64,000 nucleotides of DNA, taken from the NCBI GenBank assembly GCA_963777895.1, contig CAVZSF010000005.1, positions 1,178,001 to 1,242,000 on the forward strand. Direction: 5' to 3'. The position numbers and the translations under genes were made by a program. This document shows positions 39,091 to 46,993 of the stretch, piece after piece (the first letter of the stretch is position 1; each line of letters begins with the position of its first letter). The notes under the pieces were generated by a model, which saw nothing but the letters and a program-made list of their open reading frames with translations, did no database searches and was not told where the DNA came from. This stretch comes from UBA2241 sp963777895. GTDB taxonomy: Bacteria > Actinomycetota > Thermoleophilia > UBA2241.

Positions 39091-41918
39091 TCGTCCGGGG
39101 CTGGCGTGTGGATGGCTTCGGCGTCCTCCACGACCTCGAGGTCGACGGGCTCGAGCCCGGCGTCACCGTCGTCCTCGGCCCCAACGAGGCCGGCAAGAGC
39201 ACGCTGCTCGCCTTCCTGCGCGGCGTCCTCTTCGCCTTCCCGCGGGGCAACACCACCGAACGCAAGTACCCGCCGCTCAAGGGCGGCCGCCACGGCGGCG
39301 ATGTCCTGCTGCAAGACGAGGAGGCTGGCGTCTGGACGGTGCGGCGCCATCTCGACCCGCAGGAGCTCATGGTCCTCCGTCCCGACGGCACGCCTGCCGA
39401 CGAACGCCACCTCACGGCCCTCTTCGGCGGCGTCGACCGCGGCGTCTTTGCGAAGATCTTCGCCTTCAGCACCAAAGAGCTCGAGGGCTTCGGCGGCCTC
39501 GACGACGAGGAGGTCAGCCACAAGATCTTCTCCGGTGGCATGGAGGGCGCCGGCGTCACGGCGCGCGACGCCATGAAGCAGCTCGACGACCGCATGGCGA
39601 CGCTCGTCAAGCAGCGGCGCGGCGAGGCCGTGATCAACGACCTCGCCCGCGAGATCGAGGACGCCGAGCAGCGGCTGCGTGAGGCCGAGAACGAAGCTCT
39701 GCGGTACGACGACCTGCAGCGCTGCGAAGACGAGGCGGCGGCCGAGGCGGCCCGGCTCGAGGACGAGCTCGGCCGCCTCCGCCGCCGCAAGGGACGCCTC
39801 GAGGCGCTGCTCGAACTGCGACCCGACTGGGATGAGCGAGACAGCCTGCTGGCGGAGCTCGCCGGGCTGCCCCGCATCGACGATCCGGCGGTCGAGGCCG
39901 GCGTCGAGGGGCTCGCCGGCGAGCTCAAGGAACAGACCGGACGCGAGGAGGACCTGCCGGACCTCGAAGCGGCGCGGCGTGAGGCGCGCAACGGTCTCGA
40001 CGACCGCCTGAGGCATCTGGGAGACGACTGGAGCGAGGAGCGCGTGCGCACCTTTGACGCGTCGCTGGCCGAGCGCGACGCCGTGCGCGGCTGGAAGCAG
40101 CGGCTCGACACGGCAGCGGACGAGGTCAAGGACGCGCAGGGAGTGGACGAGCGAGCCGCCCGGGCGGCGGCCGATGCGGCCGCCGCCGTCGAGCGGCTCG
40201 CCGCCGCGACGCCCGCCGCCGAGCCACCCAGCGCCGCCGAGCTCGATCGCCGCGACGCGCTGCTCACGAGCCTGAAGGCCGACGTGGGCCGCCTCGGCTC
40301 TCTCGAGCTGCAGGCGGCCTATGCGGTCCCAGCCGCGAGCGCCGGCCGCAGCGTTGTGCCGGCCATCGTGCTCGGCGCTGCGCTCGGCCTCGCGGGCGTC
40401 GTCGCACTCGTCCTGGGGCAGCCATGGACGGCCGGCGCGTTGTGGCTCGGCGCCGCGGTCGTCGCGATCGTGGCGCTGGCCATGAGGCCGCGCTCGCCGT
40501 CGACGGCGGCCGGTGGCGGGGCCGCGTCAAGCGCCGCCGATGACGAAGGCGCGGCGGGCCGTGTGCGCGCACAGGCTCCCGGCGGCGTGCCCGCCGACAT
40601 CCGTTCGCTGCTCGCCGGGCTGCGCGCCGATATCGCCGATCGCGCCGGCGAGCTCGGCTTGCCGGCCGCGCCGTCACAGGCCGATCTCGCCGCCTGCGAG
40701 TCCTCGCTCCATGCCGAAGAGACGGCGCGACAAGGCTGGGACCGTCACGGCGCCGATCTCGCGCGACTGCGCGAGGCGGGGGCGGCGGCCGCGCGCGAAG
40801 CCGAAGGCGCGGCGACCGCACTGAGCGCCTGCCGGGAGGCGCTGGCCGAGCTCCAGGCGCAGTGGGGCGAGTGGACTGCGAAGCGCAGCCTGGTGGGGCT
40901 GACGCCCGATGGCGTGCTCGAGGTGTTCGTCGAGGCCGACGCGGCCGCCAAGGACCTCAAGGCGTTCGAGGCGGCCGACCGCGGCCTGGCCGACGTGAGC
41001 GCCAAGGCTCGCCACTGGGCCGACCGGGCTCGGGCGGCGCTGGCGGCCGCGTCGCTGCCGGCCGAAGGCCTCGACGACGCGGCCCTGCGCGCCGCCCTCC
41101 TCAAGCTGCACGACCAGCTCGCCTTGCGCGCGGCGCACGCGAAGCGCACCGCCGAGATCGAGCGCCAGGTGGCGCGTCGCTTCGGCGACGGCGACGAGGG
41201 CGCGACCCTGCGCGAGGAGCTCGCCGCGGGTGGCGAGGACGTCTGGCGCGATGAGCTCAGTGTGCTCGAGCGAGACAGCGGCGCCCTCGCGGCGGCGCAG
41301 CGCGCCGCCATCAAGGACGGCGCCGATGCGCAACGCGAACGCAAGCTCCTCGAAGAGTCCGGTCTGCTCGCCGATGTCCAGGCCGAGTGTGAATCGCTGC
41401 GCGCCGAGCTCGCGGCGGCGGCCCACCGCTTTCGCGTTCTGGCCGCCGCCCGCACCCTCATCGACGACACGCTGCGGGCCTACGTCCGGGCGCGCCAGCC
41501 CGAGGTCCTGCGCCGTGCCTCTGCGTACTTCAACGAGGTCACGGCCGGCAAATACCCCGACCTCCTGCAGGACGAGTCGGACCTCACCACGTGCGTCGCC
41601 GTCCATGTCTCCGATGGGGCCCGTTGCCTGGACGCGTTGAGCACGGGGACCGCGCAGCAGCTCTACATCGCCATGCGCCTCGCCCTGGCGGCCGACTACG
41701 CGGAACGGCTCGGCCACCCACTGCCAATGATCATGGACGACTGCCTCGTGCACTTCGACGACGATCGCGCCGCGGCGATGGCGCGCCTGCTCTGTGAGTG
41801 GGCCGAAGGGGGGCAGTGCGTGCTCTTCACCTGCCGTGCCGAGACGGCGCGTCTGCTGCAGGAGGCGGGCGCTTCGCGAGTGGTCGAGCTCGGCGAGTCG
41901 GCGGCCGCGCCCGCCTGA
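39087..41918 (+). CDS. SbcC/YhaN-like ATPase with central membrane-like segment
   Basis: Partner ATPase of the upstream nuclease. Walker A GPNEAGKSTLLAFLRG lies near residue 28, and long charged coiled coils fill most of the protein. The C-terminal head has the modified signature LSTGTAQQLYIAMRLALAA and Walker B LPMIMDDCLVHFDDD. Near residues 424-465 there is a hydrophobic pair (VVPAIVLGAALGLAGVVALV and a second helix), a known feature of YhaN-type proteins and absent from classical SbcC. 943 residues. GTG 39087 overlaps the SbcD-like stop. Confidence 0.87.
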   Translation: MIVRGWRVDGFGVLHDLEVDGLEPGVTVVLGPNEAGKSTLLAFLRGVLFAFPRGNTTERKYPPLKGGRHGGDVLLQDEEAGVWTVRRHLDPQELMVLRPDGTPADERHLTALFGGVDRGVFAKIFAFSTKELEGFGGLDDEEVSHKIFSGGMEGAGVTARDAMKQLDDRMATLVKQRRGEAVINDLAREIEDAEQRLREAENEALRYDDLQRCEDEAAAEAARLEDELGRLRRRKGRLEALLELRPDWDERDSLLAELAGLPRIDDPAVEAGVEGLAGELKEQTGREEDLPDLEAARREARNGLDDRLRHLGDDWSEERVRTFDASLAERDAVRGWKQRLDTAADEVKDAQGVDERAARAAADAAAAVERLAAATPAAEPPSAAELDRRDALLTSLKADVGRLGSLELQAAYAVPAASAGRSVVPAIVLGAALGLAGVVALVLGQPWTAGALWLGAAVVAIVALAMRPRSPSTAAGGGAASSAADDEGAAGRVRAQAPGGVPADIRSLLAGLRADIADRAGELGLPAAPSQADLAACESSLHAEETARQGWDRHGADLARLREAGAAAAREAEGAATALSACREALAELQAQWGEWTAKRSLVGLTPDGVLEVFVEADAAAKDLKAFEAADRGLADVSAKARHWADRARAALAAASLPAEGLDDAALRAALLKLHDQLALRAAHAKRTAEIERQVARRFGDGDEGATLREELAAGGEDVWRDELSVLERDSGALAAAQRAAIKDGADAQRERKLLEESGLLADVQAECESLRAELAAAAHRFRVLAAARTLIDDTLRAYVRARQPEVLRRASAYFNEVTAGKYPDLLQDESDLTTCVAVHVSDGARCLDALSTGTAQQLYIAMRLALAADYAERLGHPLPMIMDDCLVHFDDDRAAAMARLLCEWAEGGQCVLFTCRAETARLLQEAGASRVVELGESAAAPA

Positions 41919-42005
41919 GCGGGCCCGGCGCCGCGACCGCCCGAGCGACCGCCGCTACCGGGACCTACGCCGCGCCCGCCTCACGGCGGCTCCCGGCAAA
42001 TCGCC

Positions 42006-42455
42006 CTACTCCTCGGAGTCCTTTGGCAGGCCCCTGGCGCTCGGGTGCTGTTGCCAGAGCTCCACGGCCGCCGTCTTCCCCCCGGCCAGCACGTCGTCCT
42101 GAGCGTAGCCCGCACGCATCAGGTTGCGGAGAAGGTCATAAGGCACCGCGTCCTTCGCGAACGTCGGCTCCTCAGGAAGGTCGCCCTCGCGCTCCGGCAC
42201 CAAGCCATCGTCCACGCACGCCCAGAACTGCTCTTCGGTGACTTTGAGCTGATCGCGTAGGATGAACTTGAAGAGGTCGGGGTCCTGGATGCCGCCTGCG
42301 CCATGTGAGATCTGGGTGTAGAGGACGGTCCCGTCTCGGAGGGTCTTCGCGTAGCTGAGATGATCGCCGCCCTTGCGCCGCGAGCGCCGAGCCTTGAGAT
42401 CCCAGCCGTCGCGCCGGCAGAACCCCTCGAGTTGCGCATAGGTGGGTAGCCTCAC
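42006..42455 (-). CDS. HicA-like toxin, extended form
   Basis: A 149-residue protein whose first 75 residues read like a HicA mRNA interferase: a small N-terminal helix, then RRKGGDHLSYAKTLRDG with the Gly-x-His element used by the fold, and VLYTQISHGAGGIQDPDLF. The second half is an added acidic helical domain (QFWACVDDGLVPEREGDLPEE) not present in ordinary 60-80 residue HicA proteins. It overlaps the upstream gene by four bases on the minus strand, as toxin-antitoxin pairs do. Toxicity is inferred from pairing and motif only. Confidence 0.6.
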   Translation of the reverse strand: MRLPTYAQLEGFCRRDGWDLKARRSRRKGGDHLSYAKTLRDGTVLYTQISHGAGGIQDPDLFKFILRDQLKVTEEQFWACVDDGLVPEREGDLPEEPTFAKDAVPYDLLRNLMRAGYAQDDVLAGGKTAAVELWQQHPSARGLPKDSEE

Positions 42456-42886
42456 TGCCCGAAGAGGAGGCGGCGCACGCCCTCAGGCCCGCTCACGACC
42501 GACGCGGCTTCGATGAGGAAGACCCACCAGCGGCGCTCAGCATGGTTGGGCGCGGTCGCAAGGAAGCCGTGCCAGTCGTCGCAGTACTCGAGCACGGCGT
42601 CGATGAGGTCGTCCTCAGCGCCCTCGAGCGACACGCCCTCGCCGTGGACCCCCAGCTCCGGAAGCATGATCGCGTAGCCGGTCGCGGTGGGGCTCACGTG
42701 CGGCTGGAAGTGCCTGCACTCCCGTAGCACTTCCATCATCCCGTCCAGGTCGGCCACGACCACGCGGTAGCCGTCACGGCGCTCGACGAAGCGCCAGTCC
42801 GTGAGGCGCTCGATCTGGTTCACGATGGCGGGGAAGTCGTTCCGCGCCTTGCCTACGCCCTTGATCACCGTTGAGGTCGCCTCCAT
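42452..42886 (-). CDS. HicB-like antitoxin of the extended pair
   Basis: A 144-residue acidic protein. Residues 60-105 (ATGYAIMLPELGVHGEGVSLEGAEDDLIDAVLEY) follow the HicB pattern of a strand-rich half ending in LPEL...GEG and a helix. The N-terminal third (VGKARNDFPAIVNQIERL) resembles Phd-type antitoxin starts. The first gene of the two-gene operon, with the toxin second, is the antitoxin-first order. Promoter and direct-repeat operator are visible upstream. Family assignment is moderate. Confidence 0.58.
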   Translation of the reverse strand: MEATSTVIKGVGKARNDFPAIVNQIERLTDWRFVERRDGYRVVVADLDGMMEVLRECRHFQPHVSPTATGYAIMLPELGVHGEGVSLEGAEDDLIDAVLEYCDDWHGFLATAPNHAERRWWVFLIEAASVVSGPEGVRRLLFGQ

Positions 42887-42913
42887 CGCACATCCCCTCA
42901 GTATCGCCCAGCG

Positions 42914-42960
42914 AGGCTACCACCCGATGAGCATGATGTACAAGTTGACAATGATGTACA
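42914..42960 (-). promoter_or_regulatory. Promoter with direct-repeat operator of the extended HicBA pair
   Basis: On the minus strand TTGTAC (42943-42938) and TAGCCT (42919-42914) are separated by 18 bases, with a TGG extension before the -10. The -35 lies in a 10-base direct repeat, ATGATGTACA on the plus strand at 42933-42942 and 42951-42960, 18 bases apart, a likely antitoxin binding site. GAGGGGA precedes the ATG. Confidence 0.5.
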
Positions 42961-43090
42961 TCGACCATACCCGGATTCCTCTTGAGCTGCACGCTGGGGA
43001 GGGGCAAACGCGCCGCGACTAGCGTCAGGTAGGACATGGGCCTCTACGGCGCAGGAGAGAGAAGGGGACGAGCAGCGAGGCCGGGAGGTC

Positions 43091-44551
43091 TCAGTACACC
43101 CGGACGGTCCGGGTCGCGCTCGTCCTCACGCCTGCCCAGACCACGCGGTAGACGCGGCTGCTGCGCGAGCGGGCGTAGAAGTGGTAGCGGCCACCGCTGC
43201 CGGTGCGCGTCGTGGCCACCTTCTGCCAACTGCCGCCGCTCACGCGCCGCGACTGCAAGACCAGGGTCTTGCCGCGCAGCGCGCCGGCGGCGGCGCTGCT
43301 CAGCTCGCCGCTCACGCGCGCACAGGTGCCGGCCCGCACCCGCGTCGGCGCCGAGATCGTCAAGCGGTTGCCGCCGGCGAAGGCGAACCAGCTCAGCTTG
43401 CGGGACCCGTCCGCGAGCCGCAGCCCGGTGTAGACGCCGTTGTCGGCCGAGCCGCTCGCCGGCTTCGCGTCCTGCACCAGGAACCAGAACAGCGCTCTTC
43501 ACCTGGCGGGTAGCGCCCCGCGTAGCTGTACGCCTTGCGCAGCCAGGCCGCCTGCTGCACCTTGCTCACCGTGATCCCGCCGAAGTCGTTCGACCAGGCC
43601 GTGTTGTAGCCGTACTCGGTCAGGTAGAAGGGCTTGCCGGGGAAGAGGCGCAGCAGCTGTCCCAGGTTGTACAGCGTGACGGTGGTGCTCGTGTCGTTCG
43701 GGGGCCGATCGGGCGCCTTGTTGGCCGAGCCGCCCGGCGTGTACGGATGGTGCGAGTAGGCGTCGAAGTACTGCGCCGCGCCGTGGTCGCTGCAGGTAGC
43801 GCGCGAAGGTCTGCGGGCTGGTGCGCCAGACGTTGTTCGTGCCCATCGGCGCCGTCGCGCCGGCCAGGATCAGGGCGGTCGGGTCGCCGCGCCTGATGCC
43901 GGCCGAGTAGGCCTTCAGCATCTTGAGATAGGTGCGCGCCGCGAAGTCCGGGTCGGACGCGGTGCGCTGCGGATAGATGTAGGGCCAGAGGTTGGGCTCG
44001 TTCCAGACCTCGTAGGCGTTCGCCTTGCCGGCGAAGCGCGAGGCCAGGTACTCGCCCGTGCGCCCGAGGTCGTCAAGGCAGCCGTCCTTGATGGGGTAGA
44101 AGACCTGATAGCCCTTGCTGTAGCCCATGGGCGGCGAGTCCCAGAACGACTGGTCCGACGCCCACGCCGGCATGTAGCAGATGGTGAGGAGGACCTTGAC
44201 GTTGCGGGCGCGGAGCTCGCCGATGACGTAGTCGAGACGGGCGAGCTCAGTCTCGTTGTACACGCCGCGAGTGGGCTCGATGCGTGGCCAGTTGAGGATA
44301 AGCCGCACCCAGCCGACCCTGAGATCGTCGCCGACCTCGCTGATGGGGGTGAGGAGTTCTGTCTGGTCGCAGCTCGAGTCCTGGATGCGGCCGTCGCACA
44401 TGCCCTTCGCCACGGTGGCCTGGGCGGGCGCGACGGGGAAGAGGACGGCGCTCAGCACGAGGAGGCAGACGGCGAGTGCGGTCGCGCCGGCAGCCAGGCG
44501 AAGCGGGCTGCGCGCGCCGGTGCGTTGGTGCTTGTGTCGTGCCGTTGCCAT
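43091..44551 (-). CDS. Secreted glycoside hydrolase (GH39/GH5-like TIM barrel) with C-terminal beta domain, frameshifted
   Basis: Exported by a signal peptide (basic MATARHKHQRTGARS, then LAAGATALAVCLLVLSAVLF and a Gln-Ala cleavage region). The catalytic barrel includes LRVGWVRLILNWPRIEPTRG, VKVLLTICYMPAWAS and NAYEVWNEPNLWPY, the Asn-Glu-Pro acid/base motif of clan GH-A; the nucleophile is probably the Glu of FYLTEYGYNT. The frame shifts near 43793 and again near 43505; after correction the barrel continues (YFDAYSHHPYTPGG) into an Ig-like domain ending RTVRVY. Stops are absent in the corrected frames, so sequencing error is likely. Substrate unknown. Confidence 0.7.
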
Positions 44552-44618
44552 AGGTGGTTACTACATCGGCAGGACGCGGGCGCTCCTACAGAGGTACGTC
44601 TGACGGGCGACAGGCTCG

Positions 44619-44627
44619 TGCTAGGCT
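44619..44627 (+). promoter_or_regulatory. Extended -10 promoter of the dxr unit
   Basis: TGCTAGGCT at 44619-44627. Its hexamer ends seven bases before the ATG of a 15-codon ORF at 44635, so the transcript probably starts on or next to that ATG. Confidence 0.5.
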
Positions 44628-44634
44628 TGCGGCG

Positions 44635-44682
44635 ATGAAGCGAGCCGACGCACCCCCGATGCCACCGAGGCGCCTCCGATGA
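44635..44682 (+). CDS. Candidate leader peptide of dxr
   Basis: A 15-residue frame, MKRADAPPMPPRRLR, starts right behind the promoter and stops in an ATGA overlap with the dxr start. It contains two Pro-Pro pairs, which slow ribosomes unless EF-P acts. It could couple or attenuate dxr translation. Evidence is positional only. Confidence 0.35.
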   Translation: MKRADAPPMPPRRLR

Positions 44683-46020
44683 AGCCCAAGCACCTCGTCA
44701 TCCTAGGATCGACCGGGTCCATCGGCCGGCAGGCACTGGAGATCCTCGACTGCCTGCCGGCCGTAGAGCTCGTCGGCCTCGCCGCCAACGCCGACCACGG
44801 CACTTTGCTGCAGCAGCTGGCCGAGCACCCGGCGCCCGCCGTGTGCCTGAGGGACGAGGCGGCAGCGGGGAAGCTCCGTGAGGACGTCCGAACGCTGCCG
44901 CGGCGGGGCCTGAAGGAGGGGACTCCCGGGCCGGGAGCGGCGGAGGTCCTGGCCGGGGACGAGGGCGTCGAGGAGCTGATCGCCAGATCAGCCGTCGACG
45001 CCCACCGCCTGGGCGCCTCGCTCACCGTCCTCAACGCCATCGTCGGGGCCGCCGGCCTGCGTGCCACCATGGCGACGCTCGAGGCCGGCGCCACCCTCGC
45101 GCTCGCCAACAAGGAGAGCATGGTCGCCGGCGGCCCGTTCGTGCTCGAGGCTGCGGCGCGTCACAACGCTACCATCGTGCCCGTCGACAGCGAGCACAGC
45201 GCCCTGTTTCAGTGCCTATCGGCCGGCATGCCGGAGGGGGGGAAGAGCTGTGGGGCCCCGCCGCCGGATCGAGCCCGGCCGTCGAGGAGCTCCTGCTCAC
45301 GGGCTCCGGCGGGCCCTTCCGTACCTGGCCGGCCGAGAAGCTCGCCTCCGTCACGCCCGAGCAGGCTCTCGCGCATCCCAACTGGAGCATGGGGCCGAAG
45401 ATCACGATCGACTCGGCGACGCTCATGAACAAGGGCCTCGAGGTGATCGAGGCGCACTACCTGTTCGGCGTGCCCTACGAGCGCATCGCGCGTGCTCATC
45501 AACCCGCAGAGCATCGTCCACAGCATGGTGCGCTTCGGCGACGGCGCGATCCTGGCCCACCTGGGCGTGCCCGACATGCGCACGCCGATCGGCTACGCCC
45601 TCGGCTACCCCGACGTGCGCCCGACCCTGCCGATGGTGCGACCGCCTCGACCTGCTCGCCCGCGACCTCACCTTCGAAGAGCCCGACATCGAGCGCTTCC
45701 CATGCCTGCGCATGGCGCGCGAGGCGGGGGAGAGGGCGGCGCACGGTGACGGCCGAGGCTCAGGCAGCCGGCCGGCCGCTCCGCACCTCCGCCGCCCCGA
45801 TCGTGCTCAACGCCGCCAACGAGGTCGCCGTGCACGCCTTCCTCGAAGAGGCGCCTCGCCGTTCAGGGCCATCCCACGGGTCGTGAGCGAGGTGCTGGAA
45901 GCGTTGGGGCGCGGGGAGGTCAGGAGTCTCGAGGACGTTGCGGGCTACGATGCCGACGCTCGCCGGCGTGCCACAGAGCTCAGCGACGGAATTGGCGCTC
46001 GACCTACCTCGAAGTCTTGA
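44679..46020 (+). CDS. dxr: 1-deoxy-D-xylulose 5-phosphate reductoisomerase (several frameshifts)
   Basis: Second MEP-pathway enzyme. All blocks can be read, but in changing frames: LVILGSTGSIGRQALEILD (NADPH site), ANKESMVAGGPF and VPVDSEHSALFQCL (metal/substrate), then after a shift in a G7 run near 45236 GPFRTWPAEKLASVTPEQAL and ITIDSATLMNKGLEVIEAHY, after another near 45490 NPQSIVHSMV, near 45640 LDLLARDLTFEEPD, near 45735 APIVLNAANEVAVHAFLEE, and near 45855 the C-terminal PRVVSEVLEALGRGEVRSLEDV. About 447 residues in sum. Five single-base events with no in-frame stops point to read errors. Confidence 0.88.
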
Positions 46021-46252
46021 GGTAGGCCTCCAGGAAATCCTTTCGCGCGATGCCTGCCTGTGTGCAGGCGGTGCGCAGCGTGGAGCTCTTGATCGTGGAG
46101 TGGGCGGGCAATGTCATGGTGACGCGCGTCCCATCCGCATTCTCGCGGACCAACGAGATGTGATTGCCTCGGCGAACGACGCGGAAGCCAAGGAGTCCAG
46201 CGCTGTGAGGACACGCGACAAGCTCGCGTCGGCCGGGAATCGCCGGACTCAT
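46004..46252 (-). CDS. hicA: HicA family toxin
   Basis: An 82-residue mRNA interferase-type protein. The dsRBD-like fold is recognised by GFRVVRRGNHISLVRE, with the catalytic His in GNHISL, then a strand VTMTLPAHSTIKSSTL and helix GIARKDFLEAYL. It overlaps hicB by four bases and its 3' end overlaps the end of dxr by 17 bases on the opposite strand. The segment near residue 15 (ACPHSAG) is less typical and may hide a small sequence error. Confidence 0.8.
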   Translation of the reverse strand: MSPAIPGRRELVACPHSAGLLGFRVVRRGNHISLVRENADGTRVTMTLPAHSTIKSSTLRTACTQAGIARKDFLEAYLKTSR

Positions 46253-46536
46253 CCAGGGATGTCGGTCTCTTCGACAAAGACATCCAAGACCGGGGAGTCC
46301 GAATCCAGGACCTCACTGCCGAAGGACGCGATGTGGAACGCGATGGCAGACGTCACATCGGCGAGCGCGCTCTCGCGGCTGTCACCCTCACCGATCACCA
46401 CGCCTTCGATCCCGAGCGGGTACGCGACAAAGCCATCCGGATGCTGCTCTACGATGACCTTGACTCGCGCCACCTGCGCCTCCGCGTTCGACAGGCGGAG
46501 TATACCCGGGGCGATGGGCGGCGGCTGTTCTGGCAT
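46249..46536 (-). CDS. hicB: HicB family antitoxin
   Basis: A 95-residue protein with the HicB pattern VIVEQHPDGFVAYPLGI, then GEGDSRESALADVTSAIAFH (acidic helix) and a C-terminal Asp/Glu-rich strand. There is no C-terminal DNA-binding domain, so repression would need another protein or the complex. It is first in the pair. A TAGGCT box ends six bases before its ATG. Confidence 0.78.
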   Translation of the reverse strand: MPEQPPPIAPGILRLSNAEAQVARVKVIVEQHPDGFVAYPLGIEGVVIGEGDSRESALADVTSAIAFHIASFGSEVLDSDSPVLDVFVEETDIPG

Positions 46537-46542
46537 GGGCGC

Positions 46543-46548
46543 AGCCTA
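46543..46548 (-). promoter_or_regulatory. -10 box six bases from the hicB start
   Basis: On the minus strand TAGGCT occupies 46548-46543, ending six bases before ATG 46536; no ribosome site intervenes. Predicts leaderless hicBA mRNA. Confidence 0.45.
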
Positions 46549-46688
46549 TTTCCAGCGGTCCCGCGCTACGAGGTTGACGGCGAACCCGGAGCGGTGACAT
46601 TCCCGGATGGCAACGAAGTCGACTGAATTGCCGCAGCGGACACGAGGCGTTACCGTGCAGAGGGCACCGAAAGCGAAACGAGGCTGCT

Positions 46689-46946
46689 GTGCCGCGAGTG
46701 ACACTGAGACTGAGTGACGAACGCTACGAGGCGCTGCGAGACGCGGCCGTGATGCGCGGCACGAGCATGTCGCGGCTCGTGGACGATGCGTTGCTGTTTG
46801 CAGGCATCGGAGTGACGACTGACACGATCAGCATCCTCGAGGAGGCGTCGACGGAATCCGGGGTGAGCGAGGAAGAAGCCATGCACCTCGCGCTCGCAGA
46901 AACGCGCGTCTACCGTGACGAGCTCACCAGGCGAAGGGCCCGATGA
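46689..46946 (+). CDS. Ribbon-helix-helix protein (orphan antitoxin-like)
   Basis: An 85-residue protein: VTLRLSDERYEALRDAAVMRGTSMSRLVDDALL is a classic MetJ/Arc/CopG ribbon-helix-helix domain (strand then two helices), followed by an acidic helical tail. GTG 46689 has GAGG five bases upstream. No toxin gene follows; the next gene is rseP. It may be a solitary antitoxin, a remnant of a pair, or a small transcription regulator. Confidence 0.72.
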   Translation: MPRVTLRLSDERYEALRDAAVMRGTSMSRLVDDALLFAGIGVTTDTISILEEASTESGVSEEEAMHLALAETRVYRDELTRRRAR

Positions 46947-46993
46947 GGCTGCCCCGCCGTTTCGCCCCCAACCCCGAAGGGCAAGTCTGACTC

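Noticed and set aside
42945..42973. TTGACA followed 17 bases later by TACCCG as a plus-strand promoter.
   Set aside because: The -10 is poor and no plus-strand gene follows for about 1.7 kb; the same bases are better explained as the operator of the minus-strand toxin-antitoxin pair.
43036..43896. A plus-strand 286-residue Arg/Ser/Pro-rich frame.
   Set aside because: It is the shadow of the secreted glycosidase on the other strand and has no protein-like hydrophobic pattern.
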